Source: Neolewinella agarilytica
GTDB lineage: Bacteria > Bacteroidota > Bacteroidia > Chitinophagales > Saprospiraceae
Reading direction: 5' to 3'
NCBI RefSeq assembly: GCF_900110645.1
Contig: NZ_FOFB01000015.1
Coordinates: 1-64,000, forward strand
DNA length: 64,000 nt
Below, in pieces: positions 1 to 8,858 of the stretch. The translations under genes and the position numbers were made by a program. The notes beneath the pieces are model-generated. The model was not told the DNA's origin. It was given only the letters and a program-made list of their open reading frames with translations, and did no database searches. The number at the start of each line of letters is the position of its first letter. The first letter of the stretch is position 1.

Positions 1-2294
1 GCTTCCATGATGTCATCAGGAAGCGTAGCACGAGCTACGATACAGCTGATTTCAACGGGACCGGGAGCGATACAAGTAGGAGCGTTCTTGTCTTCAACAA
101 GTACGTCCAACCAGCAGAAGTTCATGTTGCCTTCCGCATCAGTTACTTTCAGGCCAACGCGAACCGTACCGAGATCAGCACAAGTCAGCACCAGTTCCTG
201 GTCGTATACTTCAGTAGCAATGTTCTCAGCGTTTACGCGAGCGATTTCCAGCGTTACACCGGAACAGTCATCGTAAGAACCCCGGTCGATCATAGATGGG
301 GTAAGGATAGCGATACCCGTGCTGGCACCACCGGCAGCAGAACCGCTGGAGATGCTTACGTTCAGGCCATCTTCACAGATAGCAACCGGAGCAGTTCCGT
401 CTTCTACGCAGAATGGGTAGTCAGAGAAGTCGCTGTTACCACACTCATCGGTGTAGGTGTAGCGGAGAAGGTGACAGCCAACGGGGATGGCAGAAGTTAC
501 TTCTGCGCGGTTGTCCGTAGGGTCAACGTCGAAAGCACCGATTGGCGTAGCGCTCAGGTCAGCACCTGGGTAGATGCTAGCCGTGATGGTTACGTTGTCA
601 GAGCAGTTGTCCGTAGCGCTGATACCAGCGTCCAGGCGGATGTAAGCAGCACAAACGTTACCGGCATTGGTCGTGTAGATCAGGTCGCCGTCAACAACAC
701 CGTCGAAGTCACGATCCTGCGTAGGACCAGAGAACGTAGGAGCAGTCGTGTCGCCAACTTTCACAACTTGCGTGAAAGTGCGAACATCGCTTGGGTCACA
801 CCAGTCGATAACGGTGTAAGTACGAACGAACTTGTAAGTGAAGGGGCAGGTAACGATGGCCTCGCCGTCAGCATAGGTTACACCGATGTTACATACTGCT
901 TCACCAGCGCTCAAGTTGAAAGTACGGCCAGCAACTTCCAGGAATGGGAAGTCTTGCGTACGAGGAGCGGGGTAGTCAGCGCGGGTGGGGTTAGCCGTTC
1001 CACACTGCTCGTAGTTAACAACGTCTTCGATGTTGTCAGCACTCAGGTCATCCAAAGAAGGACGGCTGAAAGTGATGGTGTAAGAAGCCGTTACGCTTGG
1101 GTTTTCTTCGCCGGCTGCTGATGGGCAGGTAGCGATTTCGGTAGCGGTGAAGGTGCGCGTGAGCACAACGTCTTCACAGTTAGGATCCTGAGCATCGTAA
1201 ACGAGTACGTCGTTTACACAAACTTCGATCTGCTCCGTACAGCCGTCCGTGAAAGTCGGTACGAGTGGAGAAGAACCACCAGCAAACAGGCGGTTACGAA
1301 GAGCAGTAGCCATAGAACCAGGAACCGTAGCACCGGTTGCAGAGAAGACACGGTAACACTTGTTTACCGTTTCGTTCAGCGTCGTCAGGGTGTTACCATC
1401 AACGTCAACACAAAGAAGTTCAACATCATCAGGAGTCGTTACAACAGCTGGAGGAGTTTTGTCTTCAGCGTTAACGATACCCCAGCTGGTTTCAAAACCA
1501 GTAACGGGAACAGCAGTGTCCGTCTGATCGAAAACGAAAGAGCTGATCTCAAGAATTGTCCGCTGCGTAGGATCATCAGAGAAAATTGGAGTAAAGCCGT
1601 CATCATTAACAGCGAAAATAACACGGTATCCAGGAAGGACATCGATAGTAGCAGAACCACTGGCTGCCTCGCTCTGAGAGATGATACGCTCAATCTCCAC
1701 ACCTTCAAAGTCATAGAGAATGATACCGAAATCAAAACCTTCATCAGCACCATTGAAGTCATAATCGAAGGTTAAAACACCTTCCTGAGTGAAAGAGTAA
1801 ATAGCATTAGCGAGAATACGTCCACCATCATCTTCTCCACCGAAAGTAGAAAGAGTAAGAGTATTAGACGTAAACACCGTGCTTGACTCATCGGCTCCCG
1901 TTACAGGAGTTCCATCAAGGTTGCCATTGAAGACGTCCCAGTTCTCCGCAGCAAAAGGACCGGTAAAGTCAGAAATTGCGGGAAATACGCCTTCATCCGG
2001 AGTAGTTACCCGGTACTGGAAAGAACCACAGCCGTCAACGATAGGGCCGTTAGAAGGGTCGTTGTCAAGAACAACGATATCAAAAAGTTCAGAACCGGGT
2101 ACTTCACCGTCACCATCGACGTCATAGTCACCACGGAGGACCATTTCTGGAATTACAAGCCCCTGACATTCGTCATTCAGGGTAAGATTAATATCGGTGA
2201 CGTTGGCCAGATTGACCTCGTACACCTGTGCCGTCAGCATTGTGCTGAAAAGACAGCAGAATGCGAACGTAAGCAATTGTATTGCTTGTTTCAT
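1..2294 (-). CDS. Large secreted surface protein, N-terminal part (partial)
   Basis: The reading frame is open from an ATG at 2294 to the window edge, giving 764 codons, with the C-terminus outside the window. It starts with a typical signal peptide (MKQAIQLLTFAFCC... ending TAQ). The mature part is acidic, rich in Thr, Asp and Val, and carries repeated cysteine-containing beta-sandwich modules of the HYR/Ig-like kind, with stretches such as DNCSDNV and YTYTDECGNSD. Such modules are common in Bacteroidota adhesins and gliding-associated proteins exported by T9SS. A C-terminal sorting domain is expected but not visible, so export by T9SS is inferred. It is followed upstream (2295-2650) by a non-coding stretch, so it is probably transcribed alone. 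Confidence 0.85.
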   Translation of the reverse strand, partial: MKQAIQLLTFAFCCLFSTMLTAQVYEVNLANVTDINLTLNDECQGLVIPEMVLRGDYDVDGDGEVPGSELFDIVVLDNDPSNGPIVDGCGSFQYRVTTPDEGVFPAISDFTGPFAAENWDVFNGNLDGTPVTGADESSTVFTSNTLTLSTFGGEDDGGRILANAIYSFTQEGVLTFDYDFNGADEGFDFGIILYDFEGVEIERIISQSEAASGSATIDVLPGYRVIFAVNDDGFTPIFSDDPTQRTILEISSFVFDQTDTAVPVTGFETSWGIVNAEDKTPPAVVTTPDDVELLCVDVDGNTLTTLNETVNKCYRVFSATGATVPGSMATALRNRLFAGGSSPLVPTFTDGCTEQIEVCVNDVLVYDAQDPNCEDVVLTRTFTATEIATCPSAAGEENPSVTASYTITFSRPSLDDLSADNIEDVVNYEQCGTANPTRADYPAPRTQDFPFLEVAGRTFNLSAGEAVCNIGVTYADGEAIVTCPFTYKFVRTYTVIDWCDPSDVRTFTQVVKVGDTTAPTFSGPTQDRDFDGVVDGDLIYTTNAGNVCAAYIRLDAGISATDNCSDNVTITASIYPGADLSATPIGAFDVDPTDNRAEVTSAIPVGCHLLRYTYTDECGNSDFSDYPFCVEDGTAPVAICEDGLNVSISSGSAAGGASTGIAILTPSMIDRGSYDDCSGVTLEIARVNAENIATEVYDQELVLTCADLGTVRVGLKVTDAEGNMNFCWLDVLVEDKNAPTCIAPGPVEISCIVARATLPDDIME

Positions 2295-2650
2295 AAGATT
2301 ACGATTTAAATGAGATTAAGAAAAAAAAACACCATCCAAAAAACAAGGATGTAGATATGGTTAAACTTTGCCTGAGTAGGAGCAGGCTAGACATTGGTCT
2401 TTTAAGATCGCGTAAAGCTACTGCTTTGCCCGGGGTTTGACCAAGTCAAGAACGATATTTAAGAGTAAAAAATCGCAAATAGTTGACATTCACTGCCCAT
2501 TGGTTTTCTCTTTGCACCTGCGGCTGCGCAAAAACGGTCAACAACTTGTTACAACCCGTTTTTTGTCGGGGGTAAAGTCTCCAAAAACAATCATCCCGGT
2601 CAGGGAGATTGCTCTCTGACCGGGATGATACTTCCTTAAGGAAAGGGAAT
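2295..2650. other. Intergenic region with terminator hairpin and one dispersed motif
   Basis: These 356 bases separate two minus-strand genes. They hold a copy of the dispersed TGCACCTGCG motif at 2511-2531 and a strong hairpin at 2590-2629. A 60-codon plus-strand frame here has no signs of being a gene. I could not place a confident promoter for the surface protein at 2294. Confidence 0.6.
2590..2629 (-). terminator. Intrinsic terminator after the TPR gene
   Basis: Arms ATCATCCCGGTCAG and CTGACCGGGATGAT pair perfectly over 14 bp around a short loop. On the minus strand the hairpin is followed by a T-rich stretch (TTGTTTTTGG). It lies about 20 bases past the stop of the TPR gene and would end the coaX operon transcript. 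Confidence 0.7.
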
Positions 2651-4072
2651 TTAGAACCGTAAGGTTACGGTTTCTCCGATACCACATCCAACTTTGATGC
2701 GATCTCCTTCCTTGTCTCCACGTTGGAAAGATTCGCTACGGATCGGCATGGAACCACTGTAGTTAGCGATACGTCTGTTTGCATCACCAGCTACCTCTGC
2801 GTCAATGCTTTTCGCATAACGGTACTTGTCGATGGCTGCCAGAACTGCCAGTCGCTGCTGGTAAGAATCACCACAACTACTGCCAAGACGGGCGTAGATA
2901 TCACCAATCAACAGGTAAGGCTTGCCCCAGCTGTCATTAAGCTTGGCCGCCTTATTGGCGTTCTGGCGGGCAGCACCGTACTGACGCAGCTTGCCAGACT
3001 GGATAGAAGCCATCTGGTAGTAGTATTGCGCCTTTTTCTCATCGTCATCCGCAGCATCGATAGCTTCCTGGTAACGGCTAACGGCACCAGCGAAGTCACC
3101 ACTCTTGAAAATGAGGTCAGCGTCATAAGCAGGGTTCATCCGGCGACGCTCTGCTTCATACTCAGCGGCCTTCGTGGCGTAAATCGCGTCGTACTGAGCC
3201 TGCATCATGGCAACGTCCTTATCATTCTCATCACACCCCTGTGTTTTCAGCTTAGTGATGATGTAGCGAATGATTTCAAGGTCTTCCTTGTTCTCTTCGT
3301 ACTTAGGCATCAGTTCGTTTTTGAAGTAAGCACAGTCGAAAATCTTATCAGCGTGCTTTTGCACACTGGCATCCAGATTTGCCTTAGCGTCTTCGTAGTA
3401 TTGCTTGTAGTCTCCGCCTTTTTCGATATTGGCATCAGCAATTGCGACTCCCTTTTCGTAAAGCTCCCGTACGCGGGCGTTATCGATCTCACCTTCACCG
3501 AAGTAGTAATCCAGTAGCGCACCGAGTGGTGGCAGCACGATGTATTCAGTAGCTTCTTTGCCTTTGTCCATGGCCATTTCCAGCACATCGATGGCTTCCA
3601 TGCTGTACCCGGTCATGTAAAACATATCGTAGCCTTTACGACCGAGAAGAAATGCTTCAGCATCCGGGTAGCAGTTCAGCTCTTCATCGTAAAAGGAAAT
3701 CAACCGTTCCTGAAGCTCTTTCTTTTTGGCGGCATCCGTTTCTTTTTGTGCTAATGCACCGTAAAAGAGGCGACCGTCCCGGTAATGGAAAGGACGTCCA
3801 CCATCCGCAGCGGGAGCGATGTCGTAGGCCTTTTTCCAATTATTGAAGGCGTTATTGAATTCGTCCTCCGTCATTGCCACCAGATCAGCGACTGTCTTGT
3901 TTTTAACAAAGTTGCGGTAAGCAACGTGGGCATTTTCGGCTTGCTCCTTCTGAGGAGAGTCCGTCCAGTTTTCACACTGGGCGTTAGCTACGCTAAAAGA
4001 AGCGCAGAGTATCAGCATCAGGGCCAGGGTGCGACCGCCCAAGGCGGTAGCGGTACTAATGATAGTTCGCAT
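2651..4072 (-). CDS. Secreted TPR-repeat protein
   Basis: This 473-residue protein has a clear signal peptide ending at VANA|Q. Its mature part is almost all helical. TPR-like helical pairs are easiest to see around residues 310-420 (blocks such as GDFAGAVSRYQEAID followed by KAQYYYQMASI). TPR arrays usually bind other proteins, and no enzyme motif is visible. The start lies 6 bases after the stop of the beta-barrel gene, so it is the third gene of a coaX-barrel-TPR operon. A role in the periplasm as partner of that barrel is inferred only from the pairing. The precise family is not recognised. Confidence 0.85.
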   Translation of the reverse strand: MRTIISTATALGGRTLALMLILCASFSVANAQCENWTDSPQKEQAENAHVAYRNFVKNKTVADLVAMTEDEFNNAFNNWKKAYDIAPAADGGRPFHYRDGRLFYGALAQKETDAAKKKELQERLISFYDEELNCYPDAEAFLLGRKGYDMFYMTGYSMEAIDVLEMAMDKGKEATEYIVLPPLGALLDYYFGEGEIDNARVRELYEKGVAIADANIEKGGDYKQYYEDAKANLDASVQKHADKIFDCAYFKNELMPKYEENKEDLEIIRYIITKLKTQGCDENDKDVAMMQAQYDAIYATKAAEYEAERRRMNPAYDADLIFKSGDFAGAVSRYQEAIDAADDDEKKAQYYYQMASIQSGKLRQYGAARQNANKAAKLNDSWGKPYLLIGDIYARLGSSCGDSYQQRLAVLAAIDKYRYAKSIDAEVAGDANRRIANYSGSMPIRSESFQRGDKEGDRIKVGCGIGETVTLRF

Positions 4073-4078
4073 GTTGGT

Positions 4079-5458
4079 CTAGTTGAGTTTACGTTTGAAG
4101 AACCAGGAGTTATCGTTCAAGGAGAACCCCGCAGTAAATTGTATGTAGTTTTCGTCAAGAATATTTGGGACCCCAAACTTACCAATTTCTACAGCAAGAT
4201 CAAGGAAGGAGACTTGTTGGCGTGGCAGGCGGAGGGGCATCCCCAGTCCGAAAGTAACCGCATTGCGACGTGCCTGAACACCATCTACTGAACGACCATC
4301 TTCTTCGAGCCGAAGACCGGCACGGTAACGAACCCGTTTCCAAAAACGGTTATAAGATGACGCATTTGGTATGTATTGCAGGCCAAAAGCGATTCGGGCG
4401 GCGTCCAGCAGTTCATCTGGCTGGGCGTCATTACGGTATTGACTGTAAGCACGGTTGCCATAATCCACGCCGATGAAAATACGGTTGATATCTTCGTAAG
4501 CTACCCCCACAGAATAAGTGGTAGGCAGCGTCAAAACGCCTTGTTGTTGCGTTATGGAGCGCAGGGTGTCAGACACGAATAACTGGCCGTTAGGGCTAAA
4601 TCGACGAAACAAAAGGCTGGCATCCGTGTCAACATCGTTACCAATGTTACCATTCACACCAACAACTATTCGCTTGCCATTAGGCACCATAACACCGTTC
4701 TTATTGGGCGTTTTAAAGTTATAGACATATTGAAGCCCGTAGCCGAGGCTAAAGCCGCTGATGGCTACATCTTCAAGAAATTCTGAAGCCAGAGATTCCG
4801 GCACATCATCAAAAGTAACGATGCGGCTATTGGTAATCTTACCAAAGTTGTAGTTCACATTTAAGCCCGCAGACAGGTAACGGAAGCGGAAAGCCGTAGA
4901 CCAGGAAAAGCGGTAAGCTCCACCATTGCCCTTTAGAGTATTGGAGGTAGTACCAAAATCGGGATCTTCGCTTTCCAGCCTGAGGTCATAGCCCACTAAA
5001 GAAGTAGGGGCTAAAGAAAAGGCCATACCTGCGTTCCAGGAATTTTGCTGCCGTTCGAGGTTCAAACTGATGGGGTTTCGCAGAGGAAACCCTAAGGCCA
5101 GATACCGGAGGTTCCCCTGCCAGGTATTCACCGAACCGTTGGCATCGGATAAATTGGCGTTACGGGCGTAGACCCCAACCTCGAAGCTCGTCGATTGAAG
5201 GTTCGCCAAACTGGCTGGGTTCTGAATATTAAGGTGAAAGGGGTTCTGGTAAGCACTCTCCAGGCCTCCCATACCGGAAGCTACGGCGTGCACCTGATCC
5301 AGCGGGTTGCCAAGGCCAAAGCGGCTTAGCGGACTGTTCAGCTTAGGCCGAATGTCAACAAAGTCTGACACCAGCGATTGAGCGGATACACTCGTAGCCG
5401 CCCAGCAGAGCAGGGCGAACAGGAGCAGCAGACTTGGTTTACGATTCGTTTTGAACAT
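4079..5458 (-). CDS. Outer-membrane beta-barrel protein (FadL/PorV-like fold)
   Basis: This 459-residue protein has a signal peptide ending SVSA|Q and many alternating aromatic/hydrophobic strands typical of a transmembrane barrel. The sequence after the signal (NSPLSRFGLGNP, then GMGGLESAY) resembles the N-terminal region of FadL/PorV-like barrels of Bacteroidota, where a 'G-x-G' segment plugs the pore. Its last residues end in an aromatic-rich strand (SWFFKRKLN). The start overlaps the end of coaX by 20 bases, which suggests translational coupling. In Bacteroidota a barrel gene of this kind commonly sits beside coaX. Cargo is unknown. Confidence 0.8.
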   Translation of the reverse strand: MFKTNRKPSLLLLFALLCWAATSVSAQSLVSDFVDIRPKLNSPLSRFGLGNPLDQVHAVASGMGGLESAYQNPFHLNIQNPASLANLQSTSFEVGVYARNANLSDANGSVNTWQGNLRYLALGFPLRNPISLNLERQQNSWNAGMAFSLAPTSLVGYDLRLESEDPDFGTTSNTLKGNGGAYRFSWSTAFRFRYLSAGLNVNYNFGKITNSRIVTFDDVPESLASEFLEDVAISGFSLGYGLQYVYNFKTPNKNGVMVPNGKRIVVGVNGNIGNDVDTDASLLFRRFSPNGQLFVSDTLRSITQQQGVLTLPTTYSVGVAYEDINRIFIGVDYGNRAYSQYRNDAQPDELLDAARIAFGLQYIPNASSYNRFWKRVRYRAGLRLEEDGRSVDGVQARRNAVTFGLGMPLRLPRQQVSFLDLAVEIGKFGVPNILDENYIQFTAGFSLNDNSWFFKRKLN

Positions 5459-6233
5459 AATTAGACAATATTTGATTCAGCCCGCTCAGGACCAGGTTGG
5501 GGTGAAGTGAAAAAGGAACGCTAAGCTTACCAGCCAGGAAATTGGCATCGCCACCCGTCAGTAGTAGTTCCAGGTCGGGGTATTGCTTTTGAAGCCGAAG
5601 GAAGAGTCCTTCTGTTTCATAAACCACCCCTAACTGGCCACCGTGCCGAAGAGCCGAAGCCGTTGACCACCCTACCCGGCCGGAGGGGTCCGCCGGAGGC
5701 GTATCCGGCAACCGGGCCGTAAAGGTGTGCATCGCCTGTAGCCGCATCCGTATTCCCGGGCTGATGTTACCGCCGAGATAAGTAGCAGAGCCATCGATCA
5801 GGTCGAAAGTGACACAAGTACCCGCATCAACGATTAATCTTGCCGGCAAGGCAGATGTTTGGGGCGTCCCGCAGGGTGCAGAGGTAGTTGGAATAGCCAT
5901 GCTTCCCGCTACTACCGCTATCCGGTCTTGTCCCAGGGTTTCCATCGTAGTATAAACGGAAGAAAATGGAAGGACCAAATCAGGCCCTAAGGCCAACACC
6001 AGGCATTGCCCGGATTCCCATTTATCTATCCACTTTGCGGGTGGCACGTTTGCCACCGTGGAATAGATGATTTTTTTCACCCCATGGTTGGTTACCAACC
6101 GGTCCACCTCCTCCCATTCCTGGTCAGAAAAGCGGATTACCGGCCCGATCATCACCTTATCGAGGAACACCGCCGCTTTCGCTACGGTGTTACCAATGTC
6201 AATGACGAGATGATGATTCGTTGCAGTGCCCAT
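5439..6233 (-). CDS. coaX: Type III pantothenate kinase
   Basis: CoaX phosphorylates pantothenate, the first step of coenzyme A synthesis, in the cytoplasm. The 264-residue length is normal for the family. The N-terminal phosphate-binding motif VIDIGNT is present around residue 11, the DAGTCVTFDLID motif around residue 137, and the pantothenate-site segment GGNISPGIRMR follows it; these are the ASKHA-fold signatures of type III kinases. It heads a minus-strand operon with the barrel and TPR genes, and purH lies 69 bases upstream in the same direction. Type III enzymes are known to be insensitive to CoA feedback. Confidence 0.95.
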   Translation of the reverse strand: MGTATNHHLVIDIGNTVAKAAVFLDKVMIGPVIRFSDQEWEEVDRLVTNHGVKKIIYSTVANVPPAKWIDKWESGQCLVLALGPDLVLPFSSVYTTMETLGQDRIAVVAGSMAIPTTSAPCGTPQTSALPARLIVDAGTCVTFDLIDGSATYLGGNISPGIRMRLQAMHTFTARLPDTPPADPSGRVGWSTASALRHGGQLGVVYETEGLFLRLQKQYPDLELLLTGGDANFLAGKLSVPFSLHPNLVLSGLNQILSNYVQNES

Positions 6234-6302
6234 CTTACAGAGTCGGCGATAAGACGTATTTCACGGGGGTGATGGTTCTTAAGCCGGCGTTAAAAATTTG
6301 GT

Positions 6303-7829
6303 TTAATGCTTAAAATGGCGAACTCCGGTGGTGACCATCGCCATTTTTCTTTCGTTACATGCGGCGATGGAGTCTTTATCCCGAATGGACCCTCCCGGCT
6401 GTACAACGGCCGTTACGCCCGCTTCGTGGGCAATTTCCACACAATCACTGAAGGGGAAGAACGCATCTGAAGCCATTACCGAGCCTGCGACATCAAAGCC
6501 GAAACGACCGGCTTTATCGATAGCCTGCTTCAGGGCATCCACGCGGCTGGTTTGGCCACAACCCATGGCAATCATTTGCCCTGCTTTCACCAATGCGATG
6601 GTGTTAGACTTCAGGTGCTTGGCACATTTGTTGGCAAAGACCAGGTCTGCGATCTCTGCTTCGTTGGGTGCGCGTTCGGTAACCACTTTGAAATCATCCG
6701 CTGTTTCACTGCGCAGATCCGTATCCTGCGCCACCACGCCATTCAGCAATGTCTTAAAGCTACGCGTGCGCTGTTCCAGGTGATGGTACTGCAAAAGGAT
6801 ACGCTTACTCTTCTTACTGAGGAGCTCAAGCGCGGAATCCGTGAAATCAGGAGCGATCAACACTTCGTAGAAAAGTTTGTCTATCTCCTGAGCCGTACCC
6901 AGTTCTACGGGTTTGTTGGTGATTAAAATCCCACCGAAGGCGGAGACATTATCTGCCGCCAATGCGGCATGCCAGGCTTCCAACTGAGTAGGGCGCACCG
7001 CCATACCGCAAGCATTGGTGTGTTTCAGGATTGCAAAGGCGGGGTCCCCGTCTTCAAATTCCTGCATAATGGCTACTGCCGCATCTATATCTACCAGGTT
7101 ATTGTAGCTGATGTCTTTACCATTGAGTTTGGTAAACATTCCTTCCAGGCGGCCGTAGAAGGTCGCATTCTGGTGTGGGTTTTCACCGTACCGCAAAGGA
7201 GTTGTACGCATCTCTGACACCTTAAAGGTGTCCAGACCACCATCCTCATTGAAGTAGTTAAAGATGGCCGTGTCGTAATGGCTGCTGACCGCAAAGGCTC
7301 TGCGGGCCAGATTCCGGCGGTCCGTCAGTTCACTTACTCCCTGTTTCACGTCCAGCAACTCCTGAAGAGTAGCATAATCGTCCCGGCTGGGTACAATGAC
7401 CACGTCCCGATAGTTTTTTGCTGCCGCGCGGATGAGAGCAATTCCTCCAATATCGATTTTCTCGATTATAAGATCTTCTTCTTCCGTATTGGCGACGGTC
7501 TCCTCGAACGGGTAGAGGTCTACAATAATGAGATCTATTTCGGGGATATCGTACTTAGCCAGTTGCCCGAGGTGGTCAGGATCCCGACGGGCGAGAATAC
7601 CACCGTGGACTTTGGGGTGAAGCGTCTTCACCCGACCATCCAGAATGGAAGGGTAGCCGGTAAGCTCCTCGACCGGAACAACTTCGATTCCTCGGTCGCG
7701 AATAAATGTTTCCGTTCCCCCGGTGCTGTAGATAGTAACGCCCATTTGCTGGAGCGCATCAACTATCGGGCCGAGGCCATCCTTATGGTAAACGGAGACT
7801 AGAGCAGATTTTATTTTCCTGGCAGTCAT
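6303..7829 (-). CDS. purH: Bifunctional AICAR transformylase / IMP cyclohydrolase
   Basis: PurH carries out the last two steps of purine synthesis: formyl transfer to AICAR from 10-formyl-tetrahydrofolate, then ring closure to IMP. The 508-residue length fits. The N-terminal MGS-like cyclohydrolase domain begins ALVSVYHKDGL and contains STGGTETFIRD and the VKTLHPKVHGGIL segment. The transformylase half carries LKHTNACGMAV with the catalytic Lys-His pair and ends with GCGQTSRVDA and SDAFFPFSD. The start is supported by a Bacteroidota-type promoter 26 bases upstream (7855-7885). Confidence 0.97.
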   Translation of the reverse strand: MTARKIKSALVSVYHKDGLGPIVDALQQMGVTIYSTGGTETFIRDRGIEVVPVEELTGYPSILDGRVKTLHPKVHGGILARRDPDHLGQLAKYDIPEIDLIIVDLYPFEETVANTEEEDLIIEKIDIGGIALIRAAAKNYRDVVIVPSRDDYATLQELLDVKQGVSELTDRRNLARRAFAVSSHYDTAIFNYFNEDGGLDTFKVSEMRTTPLRYGENPHQNATFYGRLEGMFTKLNGKDISYNNLVDIDAAVAIMQEFEDGDPAFAILKHTNACGMAVRPTQLEAWHAALAADNVSAFGGILITNKPVELGTAQEIDKLFYEVLIAPDFTDSALELLSKKSKRILLQYHHLEQRTRSFKTLLNGVVAQDTDLRSETADDFKVVTERAPNEAEIADLVFANKCAKHLKSNTIALVKAGQMIAMGCGQTSRVDALKQAIDKAGRFGFDVAGSVMASDAFFPFSDCVEIAHEAGVTAVVQPGGSIRDKDSIAACNERKMAMVTTGVRHFKH

Positions 7830-7854
7830 ATAGAGCCTTACGGTTTTGAGGCCG

Positions 7855-7885
7855 CGAAGATAAGCAATGATTACTCCACCCCCAA
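7855..7885 (-). promoter_or_regulatory. Predicted promoter of purH
   Basis: Read on the minus strand, TTG at 7885-7883 is followed after 20 bases by TATCTTCG at 7862-7855, close to the Bacteroidota TTG / TAnnTTTG pattern. The predicted start of transcription lies about 20 bases upstream of the purH ATG. Confidence 0.5.
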
Positions 7886-8776
7886 TACCCAGCCCTCATG
7901 GCGAACCACACGTTTGCGTTCTTTAGCACTTAAGCCCTCGGGTTCTGCTAACCAGCGGGATAAACTGCCAGCCGATTGGTTTTTCTGTAGCCAGCCGATA
8001 TAAGCACGTACCTGAGCCCGGTCAGGAATCTTGTCACTGGTATCAAACTGCAGCATACTGGGGTAGATCTCAGCGTGAATAATGCACGCTCCCTGAGCAG
8101 GAATACTTTGGTCGAAATCTGTTTCGAAAGGCCAAATCAGACTGCAGGCGCTTAAGGTCTCATCCAAAAAACGCAGTTGATACAGGCGTGGCAAGCCCAG
8201 TAAAGTCTGGCTACCCACACTTCCGGTATAGGCTAACTTCCAGGCTGGTTGCATTTTAGGCACTCGTTGCTCCACCAGCCGGCGTTCCTTTAGCACGGCC
8301 TTTTTAGTAATGACGGGATAGCGAAAATCTTTTTTTGAGCCCAGAAAAATTCCACTCTGCCCGACGGGTACCCCCCAAAAAGGGCCACCTCCCCGGCTTA
8401 TCCGGCGGTTAAGTTCCGCACCTACCGCAAAGCGGTTATTTCCGTTGCGGTCATCATCTTTCACCAACTCGTGGAGTTCCTGCCAGATGTTTTTCCAGGT
8501 TGATTTTTTTTGCAGTTTCAAGGACTTCCCGAGCCCCTTGGGATAGCCGAAGGAAAAATCCCAACCCACCAATACTCTTTTCCCCGCTTTGGCCAACGCT
8601 GACAGTCTTTTACGCAAGTAGACAACACATTCATGACGGGTACGGAAATAACGGACAGAAATTCGTCCCTTAGCACCAGCCTGTGCCAGCCAGATAGCAT
8701 CCCGGGAAGGGCGAACCGGGCTCGCCCGGTTACGGGCACTCCAGTCAATGGCAATAAAATGGTCGAACGTAGGCAA
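7871..8776 (-). CDS. Protein of unknown function, RNase H-like fold possible
   Basis: This 301-residue cytoplasmic protein has no signal peptide or membrane segment. It begins with FIAIDWSARN, an Asp on a beta-strand followed by small residues, and later has VGWDFSFGYPKG; both are reminiscent of DUF429-like or other RNase H-fold proteins, but I do not recognise the family with certainty. A conserved-looking Gly-rich loop (GGGPFWGVPVG) follows around residue 130. It sits between the ABC-F gene (82 bases upstream) and purH (41 bases downstream), all on the minus strand. Function is unknown. Confidence 0.7.
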   Translation of the reverse strand: MPTFDHFIAIDWSARNRASPVRPSRDAIWLAQAGAKGRISVRYFRTRHECVVYLRKRLSALAKAGKRVLVGWDFSFGYPKGLGKSLKLQKKSTWKNIWQELHELVKDDDRNGNNRFAVGAELNRRISRGGGPFWGVPVGQSGIFLGSKKDFRYPVITKKAVLKERRLVEQRVPKMQPAWKLAYTGSVGSQTLLGLPRLYQLRFLDETLSACSLIWPFETDFDQSIPAQGACIIHAEIYPSMLQFDTSDKIPDRAQVRAYIGWLQKNQSAGSLSRWLAEPEGLSAKERKRVVRHEGWVLGVE

Positions 8777-8858
8777 GGATGGGTAGGCTTATGTCGCGAA
8801 TGTAGCCACGGACCACTTATAAGCCATAATAAACGGCGATAAGTTTAGTCGTCAATTA

